Shown one piece after another: positions 28,101-39,300 of a stretch of 64,000 nt of DNA. The stretch is taken from the NCBI GenBank assembly GCA_030544235.1, contig JARUPU010000029.1, forward strand, positions 1,984,001-2,048,000, written 5' to 3'. This DNA is from Lepturacanthus savala (Eukaryota > Chordata > Actinopteri > Scombriformes > Trichiuridae). Each line of letters begins with the position of its first letter. The stretch's first letter is position 1. The notes beneath the pieces are model-generated. The model had not been told where the DNA came from, ran no database searches, and was given only the letters and a program-made list of their open reading frames with translations. The position numbers and the translations under genes are program-made.

Positions 28101-31100
28101 AAGCTATTGTTTTCATGTGGTTTGTGTTTTAAAGTTTTTATTGCTCCATATGCATTCTCTCGGTCTGAAGAGCCCAAAAAGACAAAAAGCTATATAGGCC
28201 TAAATCAGTACAATATTTTTATAGAAAAACTTATTTACCTTTTACTTTATGTGAAATGGTATAGTTTTGGATCAGAAATTCACTTGGAAAAGCTATTGTT
28301 TTCAATGTGGTTTGTGTTTTAAAGTTTTTATTGCTCCATATGCATTCTCTCGGTCGAAGAGCCCAAAAAGACGAAAAGCTATATAGGCCTAAATCAGTAC
28401 AATATTTTCATAGAAAAACTTATTTACTTTTTACTTTATGTGAAATGGTATAGTTTTGCATCAGAAATTCACCTGGAAAAGCTATTGTTTTCATGTGGTT
28501 TGTGTTTTAAAGTTTTTATTGCTCCATATGCATTCTCTCGGTCTGAAGAGCCCAAAAAGACAAAAAGCTATATAGGCCTAAATCAGTACAATATTTTTAC
28601 AAAAAAACTTATTTACCTTTTATTTTATGTGAAATGGTATAGTTTTGGATCAGAAATTCACTTGGAAAAGCTATTGTTTTCAATGTGGTTTGTGTTTTAA
28701 AGTTTTTATTGCTCCATATGCATTCTCTCGGTCGGAAGAGCCCAAAAAGACAAAAAGCTATATAGGCCTAAATCAGTACAATATTTTCACAGAAAAACTT
28801 GTTTACTTTTTACTTTATGTGAAATGGTAAAGATTTGGATCAGAAATTCACCTGGAAAAGCTATTGTTTTCATGTGGTTTGTGTTTTAAAGTTTTTATTG
28901 CTCCATATGCATTCTCTCGGTCTGAAGAGAACAGAAAGACAAAAAGCTATGTAAGCCTAAATCAGTACAATATTTTTATAGAAAAACTTATTTACCTTTT
29001 ACTTTATGTGAAATGGTATAGTTTTGGATCAGAAATTCACCTGGAAAAGCTATTGTTTTCATGTGGTTTGTGTTTTAAAGTTTTTATTGCTCCATATGCA
29101 TTCTCTCAGTCTGAAGAGCCCAAAAAGACAAAAAGCTATATAGGCCTAAATCAGTACAATATTTTTACAAAAAAACTTATTTACCTTTTATTTTATGTGA
29201 AATGGTATAGTTTTGGATCAGAAATTCACCTGGAAAAGCTATTGTTTTCATGTGGTTTGTGTTTTAAAGTTTTTATTGCTCCATATGCATTCTCTCGGTC
29301 TGAAGAGCACAAAAAGACAAAAAGCTATATAGGCCTAAATCAGTACAATATTTTCATAGAAAAACTTATTTACCTTTTACTTTATGTGAAATGGTATAGT
29401 TTGGGATCAGAAATTCACCTGGAAAAGCTATTGTTTTCATGTGGTTTGTGTTTTAAAGTTTTTATTGCTCCATATGCATTCTCTCGGTCTGAAGAGCCCA
29501 AAAAGACAAAAAGCTATATAGGCCTAAATCAGTACAATATTTTCACAGAAAAACTTGTTTACTTTTTACTTTATGTGAAATGGTAAAGATTTGGATCAGA
29601 AATTCACCTGGAAAAGCTATTGTTTTCATGTGGTTTGTGTTTTAAAGTTTTTATTGCTCCATATGCATTCTCTCGGTCTGAAGAGAACAGAAAGACAAAA
29701 AGCTATGTAAGCCTAAATCAGTACAATATTTTTATAGAAAAACTTATTTACCTTTTACTTTATGTGAAATGGTATAGTTTTGGATCAGAAATTCACCTGG
29801 AAAAGCTATTGTTTTCATGTGGTTTGTGTTTTAAAGTTTTTATTGCTCCATATGCATTCTCTCAGTCTGAAGAGCCCAAAAAGACAAAAAGCTATATAGG
29901 CCTAAATCAGTACAATATTTTTACAAAAAAACTTATTTACCTTTTATTTTATGTGAAATGGTATAGTTTTGGATCAGAAATTCACCTGGAAAAGCTATTG
30001 TTTTCATGTGGTTTGTGTTTTAAAGTTTTTATTGCTCCATATGCATTCTCTCGGTCTGAAGAGCACAAAAAGACAAAAAGCTATATAGGCCTAAATCAGT
30101 ACAATATTTTCATAGAAAAACTTATTTACCTTTTACTTTATGTGAAATGGTATAGTTTGGGATCAGAAATTCACCTGGAAAAGCTATTGTTTTCATGTGG
30201 TTTGTGTTTTAAAGTTTTTATTGCTCCATATGCATTCTCTCGGTCTGAAGAGCCCAAAAAGACAAAAAGCTATATAGGCCTAAATCAGTACAATATTTTT
30301 ACAAAAAAACTTATTTACCTTTTATTTTATGTGAAATGGTATAGTTTTGGATCAGAAATTCACCTGGAAAAGCTATTGTTTTCATGTGGTTTGTGTTTTA
30401 AAGTGTTTATTGCTCCATATGCATTCTCTCGGTCTGAAGAGAACAGAAAGACAAAAAGCTATGTAAGCCTAAATCAGTACTATATTTTTATAGAAAAACT
30501 TATTTACCTTTTACTTTATGTGAAATGGTATAGTTTTGGATCAGAAATTCACCTGGAAAAGCTATTGTTTTCATGTGGTTTGTGTTTTAAAGTTTTTATT
30601 GCTCCATATGCATTCTCTCAGTCTGAAGAGCCCAAAAAGACAAAAAGCTATATAGGCCTAAATCAGTACAATATTTTTACAAAAAAACTTATTTACCTTT
30701 TATTTTATGTGAAATGGTATAGTTTTGGATCAGAAATTCACCTGGAAAAGCTATTGTTTTCATGTGGTTTGTGTTTTAAAGTTTTTATTGCTCCATATGC
30801 ATTCTCTCGGTCTGAAGAGCACAAAAAGACAAAAAGCTATATAGGCCTAAATCAGTACAATATTTTCATAGAAAAACTTATTTACCTTTTACTTTATGTG
30901 AAATGGTATAGTTTTGGATCAGAAATTCACCTGGAAAAGCTATTGTTTTCATGTGGTTTGTGTTTTAAAGTTTTTATTGCTCCATATGCATTCTCTCGGT
31001 CTAAAGAGCCCAAAAAGACAAAAAGCTATATAGGCCTAAATCAGTACAATATTTTCATAGAAAAACTTATTTACTTTTTACTTTATGTGAAATGGTATAG

Positions 31101-34100
31101 TTTTGGATCAGAAATTCACCTGGAAAAGCTATTGTTTTCATGTGGTTTGTGTTTTAAAGTTTTTATTGCTCCATATGCATTCTCTCGGTCTGAAGAGCCC
31201 AAAGAGACAAAAAGCTATGTAGGCCTAAATCAGTACAATATTTTTACAGAAAATCTTATTTACCTTTTACTATATGTAAAATGGTATAGTTTTGGATCAG
31301 AAATTCACCTGGAAAAGCTATTGTTTTCATGTGGTTTGTGTTTTAAAGTTTTTATTGCTCCATATGCATTCTCTCGGTCTGAAGAGCCCAAAAAGACAAA
31401 AAGCTATATAGGCCTAAATCAGTACAATATTTTTATAGAAAAACTTATTTACCTTTTACTTTATGTGAAATGGTATAGTTTTGGATCAGAAATTCACTTG
31501 GAAAAGCTATTGTTTTCAATGTGGTTTGTGTTTTAAAGTTTTTATTGCTCCATATGCATTATCTCTGTCGAAGAGCCCAAAAAGACAAAAAGCTATATAG
31601 GCCTAAATCAGTACAATATTTTCATAGAAAAACTTATTTACTTTTTACTTTATGTGAAATGGTATAGTTTTGGATCAGAAATTCACCTGGAAAAGCTTTT
31701 GTTTTCATGTGGTTTGTGTTTTAAAGTTTTTATTGCTCCATATGCATTCTCTCGGTCTGAAGAGCCCAAAAAGACATAAAGCTATATAGGCCTAAATCAG
31801 TACAATATTTTCATAGAAAAACTTATTTACCTTTTACTTTATGTGAAATGGTATAGTTTTGGATCAGAAATTCACCTGGAAAAGCTATTGTTTTCATGTG
31901 GTTTGTGTTTTAAAGTTTTTATTGCTCCATATGCATTCTCTCGGTCTGAAGAGCCCAAAAAGACAAAAAGCTATATAGGCCTAAATCAGTACAATATTTT
32001 TACAAAAAAACTTATTTACCTTTTATTTTATGTGAAATGGTATAGTTTTGGATCAGAAATTCACCTGGAAAAGCTATTGTTTTCATGTGGTTTGTGTTTT
32101 AAAGTTTTTATTGCTCCATATGCATTCTCTCGGTCTGAAGAGAACAAAAAGACAAAAAGCTATATAGGCCTAAATCAGTACAATATTTTTACAAAAAAAC
32201 TTATTTACCTTTTATTTTATGTGAAATGGTATAGTTTTGGATCAGAAATTCACCTGGAAAAGCTATTGTTTTCATGTGGTTTGTGTTTTAAAGTTTTTAT
32301 TGCTCCATATGCATTCTCTCGGTCTGAAGAGCACAAAATGACAAAAAGCTATATAGGCCTAAATCAGTACAATATTTTCATAGAAAAACTTATTTACCTT
32401 TTACTTTATGTGAAATGGTATAGTTTTGGATCAGAAATTCACCTGGAAAAGCTATTGTTTTCATGTGGTTTGTGTTTTAAAGTTTTTATTGCTCCATATG
32501 CATTCTCTCGGTCTGAAGAGAACAAAAAGACAAAAAGCTATGTAAGCCTAAATCAGAACAATATTTTTATAGAAAATCTTATTTACCTTTTACTTTATGT
32601 GAAATGGTATAGTTTTGGATCAGAAATTCACCTGGAAAAGCTATTGTTTTCATGTGGTTTGTGTTTTAAAGTGTTTATTGCTCCATATGCATTCTCTCGG
32701 TCTGAAGAGCCCAAAAAGACAAAAAGCTATATAGGCCTAAATCAGTACAATATTTTTACAAAAAAACTTATTTACCTTTTATTTTATGTGAAATGGTATA
32801 GTTTTGGATCAGAAATTCACCTGGAAAAGCTATTGTTTTCATGTGGTTTGTGTTTTAAAGTTTTTATTGCTCCATATGCATTCTCTCGGTCTGAAGAGAA
32901 CAGAAAGACAAAAAGCTATGTAAGCCTAAATCAGTACTATATTTTTATAGAAAAACTTATTTACCTTTTACTTTATGTGAAATGGTATAGTTTTGGATCA
33001 GAAATTCACTTGGAAAAGCTATTGTTTTCAATGTGGTTTGTGTTTTAAAGTTTGTATTGCTCCATATGCATTATCTCTGTCGAAGAGCCCAAAAAGACAA
33101 AAAGCTATATAGGCCTAAATCAGTACAATATTTTCATAGAAAAACTTATTTACTTTTTACTTTATGTGAAATGGTATAGTTTTGGATCAGAAATTCACCT
33201 GGAAAAGCTTTTGTTTTCATGTGGTTTGTGTTTTAAAGTTTTTATTGCTCCATATGCCTTCTCTCGGTCTGAAGAGCCCAAAAAGACATAAAGCTATATA
33301 GGCCTAAATCAGTACAATATTTTCATAGAAAAATTAATTTACCTTTTACTTTATGTGAAATGGTATAGTTTTGGATCAGAAATTCACCTGGAAAAGCTTT
33401 TGTTTTCATGTGGTTTGTGTTTTAAAGTTTTTATTGCTCCATATGCATTCTCTCGGTCTGAAGAGCCCAAAAAGACAAAAAGCTATGTAGGCCTAAATCA
33501 GTACAATATTTTTACAGAAAATCTTATTTACCTTTTACTATATGTAAAATGGTATAGTTTTGGATCAGAAATTCACCTGGAAAAGCTATTGTTTTCATGT
33601 GGTTTGTGTTTTAAAGTTTTTATTGCTCCATATGCATTCTCTCGGTCTGAAGAGCCCAAAAAGACAAAAAGCTATATAGGCCTAAATCAGTACAATATTT
33701 TTATAGAAAAACTTATTTACCTTTTACTTTATGTGAAATGGTATAGTTTTGGATCAGAAATTCACTTGGAAAAGCTATTGTTTTCAATGTGGTTTGTGTT
33801 TTAAAGTTTTTATTGCTCCATATGCATTATCTCTGTCGAAGAGCCCAAAAAGACAAAAAGCTATATAGGCCTAAATCAGTACAATATTTTCATAGAAAAA
33901 CTTATTTACTTTTTACTTTATGTGAAATGGTATAGTTTTGGATCAGAAATTCACCTGGAAAAGCTTTTGTTTTCATGTGGTTTGTGTTTTAAAGTTTTTA
34001 TTGCTCCATATGCATTCTCTCGGTCTGAAGAGCCCAAAAAGACATAAAGCTATATAGGCCTAAATCAGTACAATATTTTCATAGAAAAACTTATTTACCT

Positions 34101-34590
34101 TTTACTTTATGTGAAATGGTATAGTTTTGGATCAGAAATTCACCTGGAAAAGCTATTGTTTTCATGTGGTTTGTGTTTTAAAGTTTTTATTGCTCCATAT
34201 GCATTCTCTCGGTCTGAAGAGCCCAAAAAGACAAAAAGCTATATAGGCCTAAATCAGTACAATATTTTCATAGAAAAATTTATTTACCTTTTACTTTATG
34301 TGAAATGGTATAGTTTTGGATCAGAAATTCACCTGGAAAAGCTATTGTTTTCATGTGGTTTGTGTTTTAAAGTTTTTATTGCTCCATATGCATTCTCTCG
34401 GTCTGAAGAGAACAAAAAGACAAAAAGCTATGTAAGCCTAAATCAGTACAATATTTTTATAGAAAAACTTATTTACCTTTTACTTTATGTGAAATGGTAT
34501 AGTTTTGGATCAGAAATTCACCTGGAAAAGCTATTGTTTTCATGTGGTTTGTGTTTTAAAGTTTTTATTGCTCCATATGCATTCTCTCGG

Positions 34591-35128
34591 TCGGAAGAGC
34601 ACAATGAGGTAAAAAGCCATGTACGTCTAAATCAGTGCAATATTTTTACAGAAAATCTTGTTTACCTTTTACTTTACGTAAAATGGTATAGTTTTGGATT
34701 ACAAATTCACCTGGAAAAGCTAGTGTTTTCATGTGGTTCATGTTTTAAACTTTTTATGGCTCCAGAAGCTTTCTCTTGGTCTGAAGAGCCTAAAAGATAA
34801 AAAGGTATGTAGGCCTAATCAGGCCTACATACCTTTCAAGATTTTCTGTAAAACCATAAGAGTTTTACAGAAAATCTTGTTTACCTTTGATTTTATGTAC
34901 AATGGTATAGTTTTACATTAAGAATTCACCTGGGAAAGCTATTGTTTTCATGTGGTTCATGTTTTAAAGTTTTTATGGCTCCAGAATCTTTCTCTCAGTC
35001 TGAAGAGCACAATAAGATAGAAAGCTATGTCGGCCTAATCAGTGCAATAGTTTTTTACAGAAAATCTTATTTACCTTTTATTTTATGTGCAATTGTATAG
35101 TTTTGGATTAGAAATTCACCTTGGAAAG
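34591..35128 (+). repeat. Degenerate edge monomers of the satellite
   Basis: From about 34591 the copies lose the tight identity of the rest of the array. Changes include CACAATGAGG in place of CACAAAAAG, GGTTCATG in place of GGTTTGTG, ATGGCTCCAGAA in place of ATTGCTCCATAT, and a loss of regular spacing. The last recognisable stretch ends near 35128 (GAAATTCACCTTGG). Divergence that increases towards the flank is typical of the edge of an array no longer homogenised. The edge contains the inverted segment at 34801-34879. Confidence 0.85.
34801..34879. repeat. Inverted monomer fragment forming two adjacent hairpins
   Basis: Arms 34801-34816 and 34821-34836 are perfect 16-base reverse complements separated by 4 bases. 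Arms 34837-34853 and 34863-34879 are perfect 17-base reverse complements separated by 9 bases. The segment 34821-34853 therefore reads as a short piece of the satellite monomer placed in reverse orientation inside a forward copy. This is the signature of a local template switch. Confidence 0.85.
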
Positions 35129-35144
35129 TCCGATATCGTTTTCC

Positions 35145-35501
35145 AGACATCCAGAATCCAGACATCTATAGTAACAAAGTGAAATTCTTTTGGCATAAAG
35201 GTCACCACTGGGGTTATAACAGGAACAGCACAAAGGCGACAGAAGGCCACATGAATTTAAATAATTTCATCAAGAAGCCATGGGAAGGCCTTGTTCAATC
35301 TCAAATATAAAGCATACACCAGTGGGTACAAGGAAGAACAACTGTGTCAACAACAGTGGTCAAACGCACTCTAGTGCCTGAAATGCCTATACTAACGTTA
35401 AATTAAAAGTTAAAATGTATTGTGAGTATGTAATGATGTTGTTGTTGAAATCAATGTCTGTAATGATGAGAAGTAAAGTTAAAGAAAAACTAGACAATTC
35501 A
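35145..35501 (+). repeat. Left arm of a 357-bp inverted repeat
   Basis: This stretch is the reverse complement, with scattered substitutions and a few small indels, of 63644-64000 at the other end of the window. Similarity stops at the TAGACAATTCA end (35501) on the inside. On the outside, comparison is limited by the window end, so the true repeat may be longer. The arm begins 17 bases after the satellite ends. It contains a 9-base direct repeat (CCAGACATC twice, 35143-35167) and a broken reading frame containing the motif KKPWEGLVQSQ. I do not recognise that protein. It may be a terminal inverted repeat of a large element or two opposed copies of one repeat. Confidence 0.85.
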
Positions 35502-36013
35502 TGCAGAAATTGTGAGTTGGGTCTGGGCTGTCGGGGGTCCTTGCTGGAGTTTTATAATGGTCGTGATACCATGGATGCTGGGGTCCTCTTTATTAATACT
35601 ACAAAGTTTGATGGTTGTGGGGACTTTAAATCCAAAGTTATTGATGAAAAACTATTGACCAATCAGCTTTCATGCCTTTTAGAGAAATCAGCTCAGCCAC
35701 GAAGCTGTGGTCTTTCCATGGTGATGATGACATCACTGAACAGACCAACTGCTTCTAACTCAAAAATTCTGAATTTTATCATCTAAGATATTTTCCAACA
35801 TCATCATTGAGGAGGGTATTCTTATGAGATGCCATGTCTTTGATATGTAGCTATATACCTCCTTAATACATTATTTTATTTAAATTAATTTATTCATGTA
35901 TTTATGTCACTTGCATAAAATATCTATATCTAATGTATTAATATCCATGTATAACATACTTAACCTAAAACCTTCACAGTACATCTATGTATGTTATTAA
36001 AATCCTCAGACAT
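35502..36013. other. Stretch without recognised genes
   Basis: An open frame runs from 35415 to 35786 on the plus strand (123 codons), beginning inside the inverted-repeat arm. Its product (ends NSKILNFII) resembles nothing I know and I do not call it a gene. From 35800 to 36013 the sequence is AT-rich and non-coding. Confidence 0.5.
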
Positions 36014-36690
36014 TAGATTCTAGATTCAAAGTTCACTTTATTGTCATTTCACTCCACATTTACATTCAGTCTGAAATTAAATTGCTTCTCATCATTGACA
36101 TTACATAAAAAATGGTGATTAAATGATTACTAAAAAATTCTATCTATAAAAAAATATATTTTCAATCACATATTTAAAAACAGTATTTCACAGCATTAAT
36201 AACCAAATAATTTCAGAGGTTCAGTAAAAGGTGCGTCAATGTCTCCAATCCAGTGCTGTTTAAAGTAATTCAGACATGTCCTTAAATCAGTTCAAACCTT
36301 GTCCTTGGTTGTTGTCCAGCTGGGGGGGTGGTGTGTGTTTGGGGGGTTCAGGGTATCAGTGAGTGTGTGTGTGGGGGGATTCAGTCCACTTGAAGCCCTA
36401 CAGCTTGTAAAACCTATTGATCATAGTGAAGGGTGGAGTGGGTCTTTGATGGTGGAGGTAGCTGTGTGAATGCATTGCTGTTGGTAGAGCGCCATCAGGA
36501 TGAGACAGGAGCAGCAACGGTTCTGTAGGCAGTCTTCATCAGTCCTAATTGGCTGTTTTTGTTGTCCATGGAAACTACAGCTCCTGAACCAGGAAGTGAT
36601 GTTGTAGGTCAGGATGCTGTCAGTGGAGCCGCTGTAGAAGGTGGTAAAGTGAGCAGACCAGTTACTATCAATGACCATAAAAATTCTTTA
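36014..36690 (-). pseudogene. L2/CR1-like LINE 3' end: C-terminal reverse-transcriptase remnant plus 3' UTR
   Basis: On the minus strand, 36678-36421 encodes the C-terminal part of a fish L2/CR1-type LINE polyprotein: TTFYSGSTDSILTYNITSWF resembles the conserved block that follows the RT thumb, and further on IKDPLHPS matches the usual DPxHPS motif. The frame then breaks down. The far end (about 36050-36014) reads TGAAATGACAATAAAG on the minus strand, the typical 3' tail of fish L2 elements, followed by short GAATCTA-type tail repeats. Only the last ~0.7 kb is present, as expected for a 5'-truncated insertion. The exact clade (L2, Rex1 or CR1) cannot be fixed here. Confidence 0.7.
36320..36380 (+). 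other. G-rich tract
   Basis: Runs of seven, six, three and six G occur within 60 bases, separated by GT-rich spacers, so the plus strand could in principle form a G-quadruplex. It lies in the 3' part of the L2-like remnant and is probably a low-complexity expansion. Confidence 0.4.
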
Positions 36691-37004
36691 GTGATATTAC
36701 AGTGTAGATGCATTAACTGGAAAAACACAACAACCAAGCAGATTATAAAATGACTAATAAGTCTTGCTTGTTCTCTACTCCTACTCCATGTTTCTCCACA
36801 GTAAGTCAACGTGGTCATTGTTAGAATGATGCATATAAGTTATCCCATATTTACTTATTTCCATTCTTTTATTCTTTGTTCTGCATAACATGACAGTATA
36901 AGTTTGTGTGTGTATCTTCCAGGTGGACAATGGAGATGTTGCAGCTGTTGACTTGACCAAGATCTGAACTTCCTTCCAACTGTTCAATGATTTTACCAGG
37001 TTCC
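36691..37004. other. Stretch without recognised genes
   Basis: No protein similarity, RNA gene or repeat is recognised here. Short frames on both strands look accidental. Confidence 0.5.
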
Positions 37005-37265
37005 TGTCGTAATGACAAGAATACCTACCTAACTTAGGAATTTAGCTGACCTGTTTACATTCTAGAGAAAGGAAAACAAAACCTTGTATTAGTTAGACAT
37101 TTACGACAGTTTATGTTGTTGCTGGCCATTCCCCCTCCCCTTAGAAGCAACAACATCATGTAACTAGGGACCACCCTAAGGAAATAAAAAGAGGGTTCTG
37201 GCAGAGATATGGTTAGAGCGGGTTGGAGACTGCAACTGAGCATCTCTCTGTCCGTTCTCCTCACC
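37005..37265 (+). mobile_element. Possible solo LTR or LTR fragment
   Basis: The stretch begins TGTCGTAATGAC, contains AATAAA near 37180, then a G/T-rich stretch and GAGCATCTCTCTGTCC before TCACCA near 37266. This looks like a U3-R-U5 layout with TG...CA ends. I found no target-site duplication, no primer-binding site and no gag or pol nearby, so a solo LTR is only one possibility. Confidence 0.3.
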
Positions 37266-37269
37266 AGTA

Positions 37270-38491
37270 TGAAATCTTAATATCTTCTCTTCTCCTCTGT
37301 GTGTGTTTTTAAATGTTTTAGGATGTTTGAACCTGGACAGTCATCAGCTGGATTTGGCACACCATGAACTTGTCAGCAGCACTTAAAGACAAAAAAAATA
37401 AAACATTTAGTGTTAATGTTTGCAGGTATGACAGTATTTGGTGATAGACAATCTGAAATGAGTCTTACTTTCGGCAGGATGAGATTCCTGTAGAGGCTGA
37501 TGTGGGCGTGACTTGTAAGTTGTACTTTAATCCTTCTTCAAGCAGACAGGTTATATTGAGCAGTCATCTCACAGGAATTGGAGAGTCAGGGAGAGTCAGG
37601 GAGAAAAAAAAACAAACCAACATCAGGTTAAAACTATCAACATCGTCATTTAGTAACTTCCAACCTCAGCCAACATCACATGTTACCAGGCTGTAGGGCT
37701 ATTTACCCTTAGCTGGGACAGTGGTTGAAGGACACCAGGACTTGTCCACAGTGGTGGTCCTGGATGCCGCGTCTCTGGGGCCCACTGCTGCTCCAAGATC
37801 CCCATACAGTTCAGCTTGGGACCGTGAGGTACCCAGTTTCCGTGCATGGCCCCGGGGAGGCACTGTAGGAGTCTTGGTAGTGGAGAGGCTATATACTGGC
37901 TTTCACCCTCCGTTAAGAAGGCTAGCCAGCAGCAGTAGGTGTAACATGCAGGATCGCATGGTTACTGCACGAGACGCTTCACACTGTGTTAGCACACAAC
38001 ACTGTGTACAAACACCCACACACACACGGGACAAACATTTAACAAGACAAAGAGGCATTTGTTGTATTGGCCAAGTTAAACATGATCATGCAGCGTTACT
38101 TTTAGCTGCTAAATTAATAATAGCAGTTGTAAATCAGATTAGTCAATTTGCAATTATATTAACATTACAGTCGTCAGATCACTCTCAAGTTCTTCTGTTA
38201 GCTTAACATTAAACTACTTAACTGAACATTGAAGTACTTAACTGAACATTGAACTAAGCACTTAACTGAACACCGAACTGCACAGTGACGACTTTCAAAG
38301 TCTCAAGGGGACAACCAAAACTATATAAAATGCATCAATATGTAGCTGCAGTATTTGGCAAATGCAGACAGACATGTGGCACAGGACAAACAAATTGGTG
38401 GGGTGGTGGAGAGAGGGATACAGAGAGCGTACCCGTGCTCTGTTTCTATCTGCACCACAAGAGGAGTTGCAAAAAGAAAAAGACCAGTACT
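37270..38491. other. Stretch without recognised genes; small tandem repeat at 38212-38280
   Basis: Open frames here (for example 37721-38206 plus) show no family resemblance and are probably accidental. A degenerate repeat of about 22 bp, three times (ACTTAACTGAACATTGAA type), lies at 38212-38280. The helicase similarity on the minus strand ends abruptly near 38492, so this stretch probably belongs to a different insertion or to the flank of a truncation. Confidence 0.4.
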
Positions 38492-39300
38492 GCCAAACGC
38501 CAACTTGATTGGGACCTGTCGCGAACCGCTACCCTCTTGCTCATGGGTTCCTTGACTCGTGCGATGTAAACCAGCATGTCCGGCGGCCCGAGAACCTTTT
38601 TCCGAAACTTTTGATCAGCCTCTGGATTGTTCAATTCCAGTCCGATCAGCTTCACATACATGCACAGGTGATTGTGCCGAAAGCGCCGCTGACGAGGCCA
38701 ACCTCGATGTCGACGTTCCTCGTCACCATGACACGCGCGCCGACTTTGATGTTGTCCGGCAGATCCCTCCTGTTGCCCTTGAAGCCCCAGGGGATCCTTC
38801 CGATAATCCTCCGCAGGAATGTTGACGACAGTCAACCCAAGGGCTGCAACGGTGGTTGCATCGTGGGCGTCCACCTCCTTGTTTGTCGCAAAGATGTGAA
38901 GGGCATCCACCGGACAATGTTGGGCGTCGACGACACACTGCTCGAGCGGAGCTTTGTTGTCTTCTGCTTTGTGCACAGTCTGTTCAACAGCTCAGCAAAA
39001 GACCGGTCGTCCTTTTGCCACATGATTTCCGTCAAGGTGACCATCTGGAAAGAACTCCAGAGGTCAAGGAAATCATCCTCACGCACACAGAGCGGCTTGG
39101 CCCTGCCAAGGGGCGGCAGCTAGTAAAAGTCCCCAACCGTCAAGACCGACATGCCTCCAAAGGGCCTCTTGTTGCCTTTGATTTGTTGCAACTGCCAGTG
39201 CACAGGCAAAGAGGTCCTTGGAAATCATAGAGATCTCGTCAATGATCAAGATTTAACTTCGTCCAATGCGCTGCCGGAAAGCAAGGTCTGTGCTTTACCG
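38492..39300 (-). pseudogene. PIF1-type DNA helicase fragment of a Helitron-like element
   Basis: Read on the minus strand from 39300 down, the segment encodes the middle and C-terminal part of a PIF1-family helicase: LIIDEISMISKDLFA (Walker B/DEIS motif, near 39255-39215), GDFY-stop-LPPLGRAKPLCV, ATNKEVDAH, and VKLIGLELNNPEAD near 38650. PIF1 domains are fused to Rep in Helitrons, where they are thought to unwind DNA for rolling-circle transposition. The Walker A part is not seen. A Q codon has become TAG at 39120-39122, there are frameshifts around 39215 and 38950, and similarity ends at KLAF near 38492, before the last helicase motifs. It is a dead fragment and continues the exon that starts at 40636. 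Confidence 0.85.

Larger units (their letters stand above)
1..35128 (+). repeat. 189-bp satellite array, head-to-tail, about 185 copies
   Basis: The sequence repeats every 189 bases from the first base of the window to about 35128, always in the same orientation, with no interruption by other DNA. Monomers are AT-rich and differ at a few linked blocks, for example AACAAAAAG/CCCAAAAAG/CACAAAAAG, TATGTAAGC/TATATAGGC and ACAGAAAAT/ACAAAAAAA/ATAGAAAAA. Because 189 = 63 x 3, one frame is open over long stretches (up to about 1457 codons at 20734-25107). The same array carries recurrent one-base insertions, a recurring TAA variant, and many replacement differences between copies, so I read it as non-coding. 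Length and homogeneity resemble fish centromeric or pericentromeric satellites. That location is inference; I saw no clear CENP-B box. The array continues left of the window. Confidence 0.97.

Noticed and set aside
84..34800. Dozens of long plus-strand open frames in the satellite as a giant repetitive membrane protein gene family
   Set aside because: They are one frame of a 189-bp satellite. No promoter, signal peptide or unique ends are seen. Frameshifts and stops are shared by groups of copies and variation is mainly amino-acid changing.
1..35128. CRISPR array
   Set aside because: There are no unique spacers between short repeats; the whole 189-bp unit repeats, the context is eukaryotic, and no cas genes are present.
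1..35128. CENP-B boxes in the satellite
   Set aside because: No TTCG....A..CGGG pattern was found by eye in the consensus monomer. A centromeric role is therefore not supported by this motif.
37721..38206. 161-codon plus-strand frame as a gene
   Set aside because: No recognisable domain or family resemblance, no exon signals linking it to others, and irregular composition.
38509..39230. Plus-strand frames opposite the PIF1 helicase
   Set aside because: They are antisense shadows of the minus-strand helicase coding sequence.
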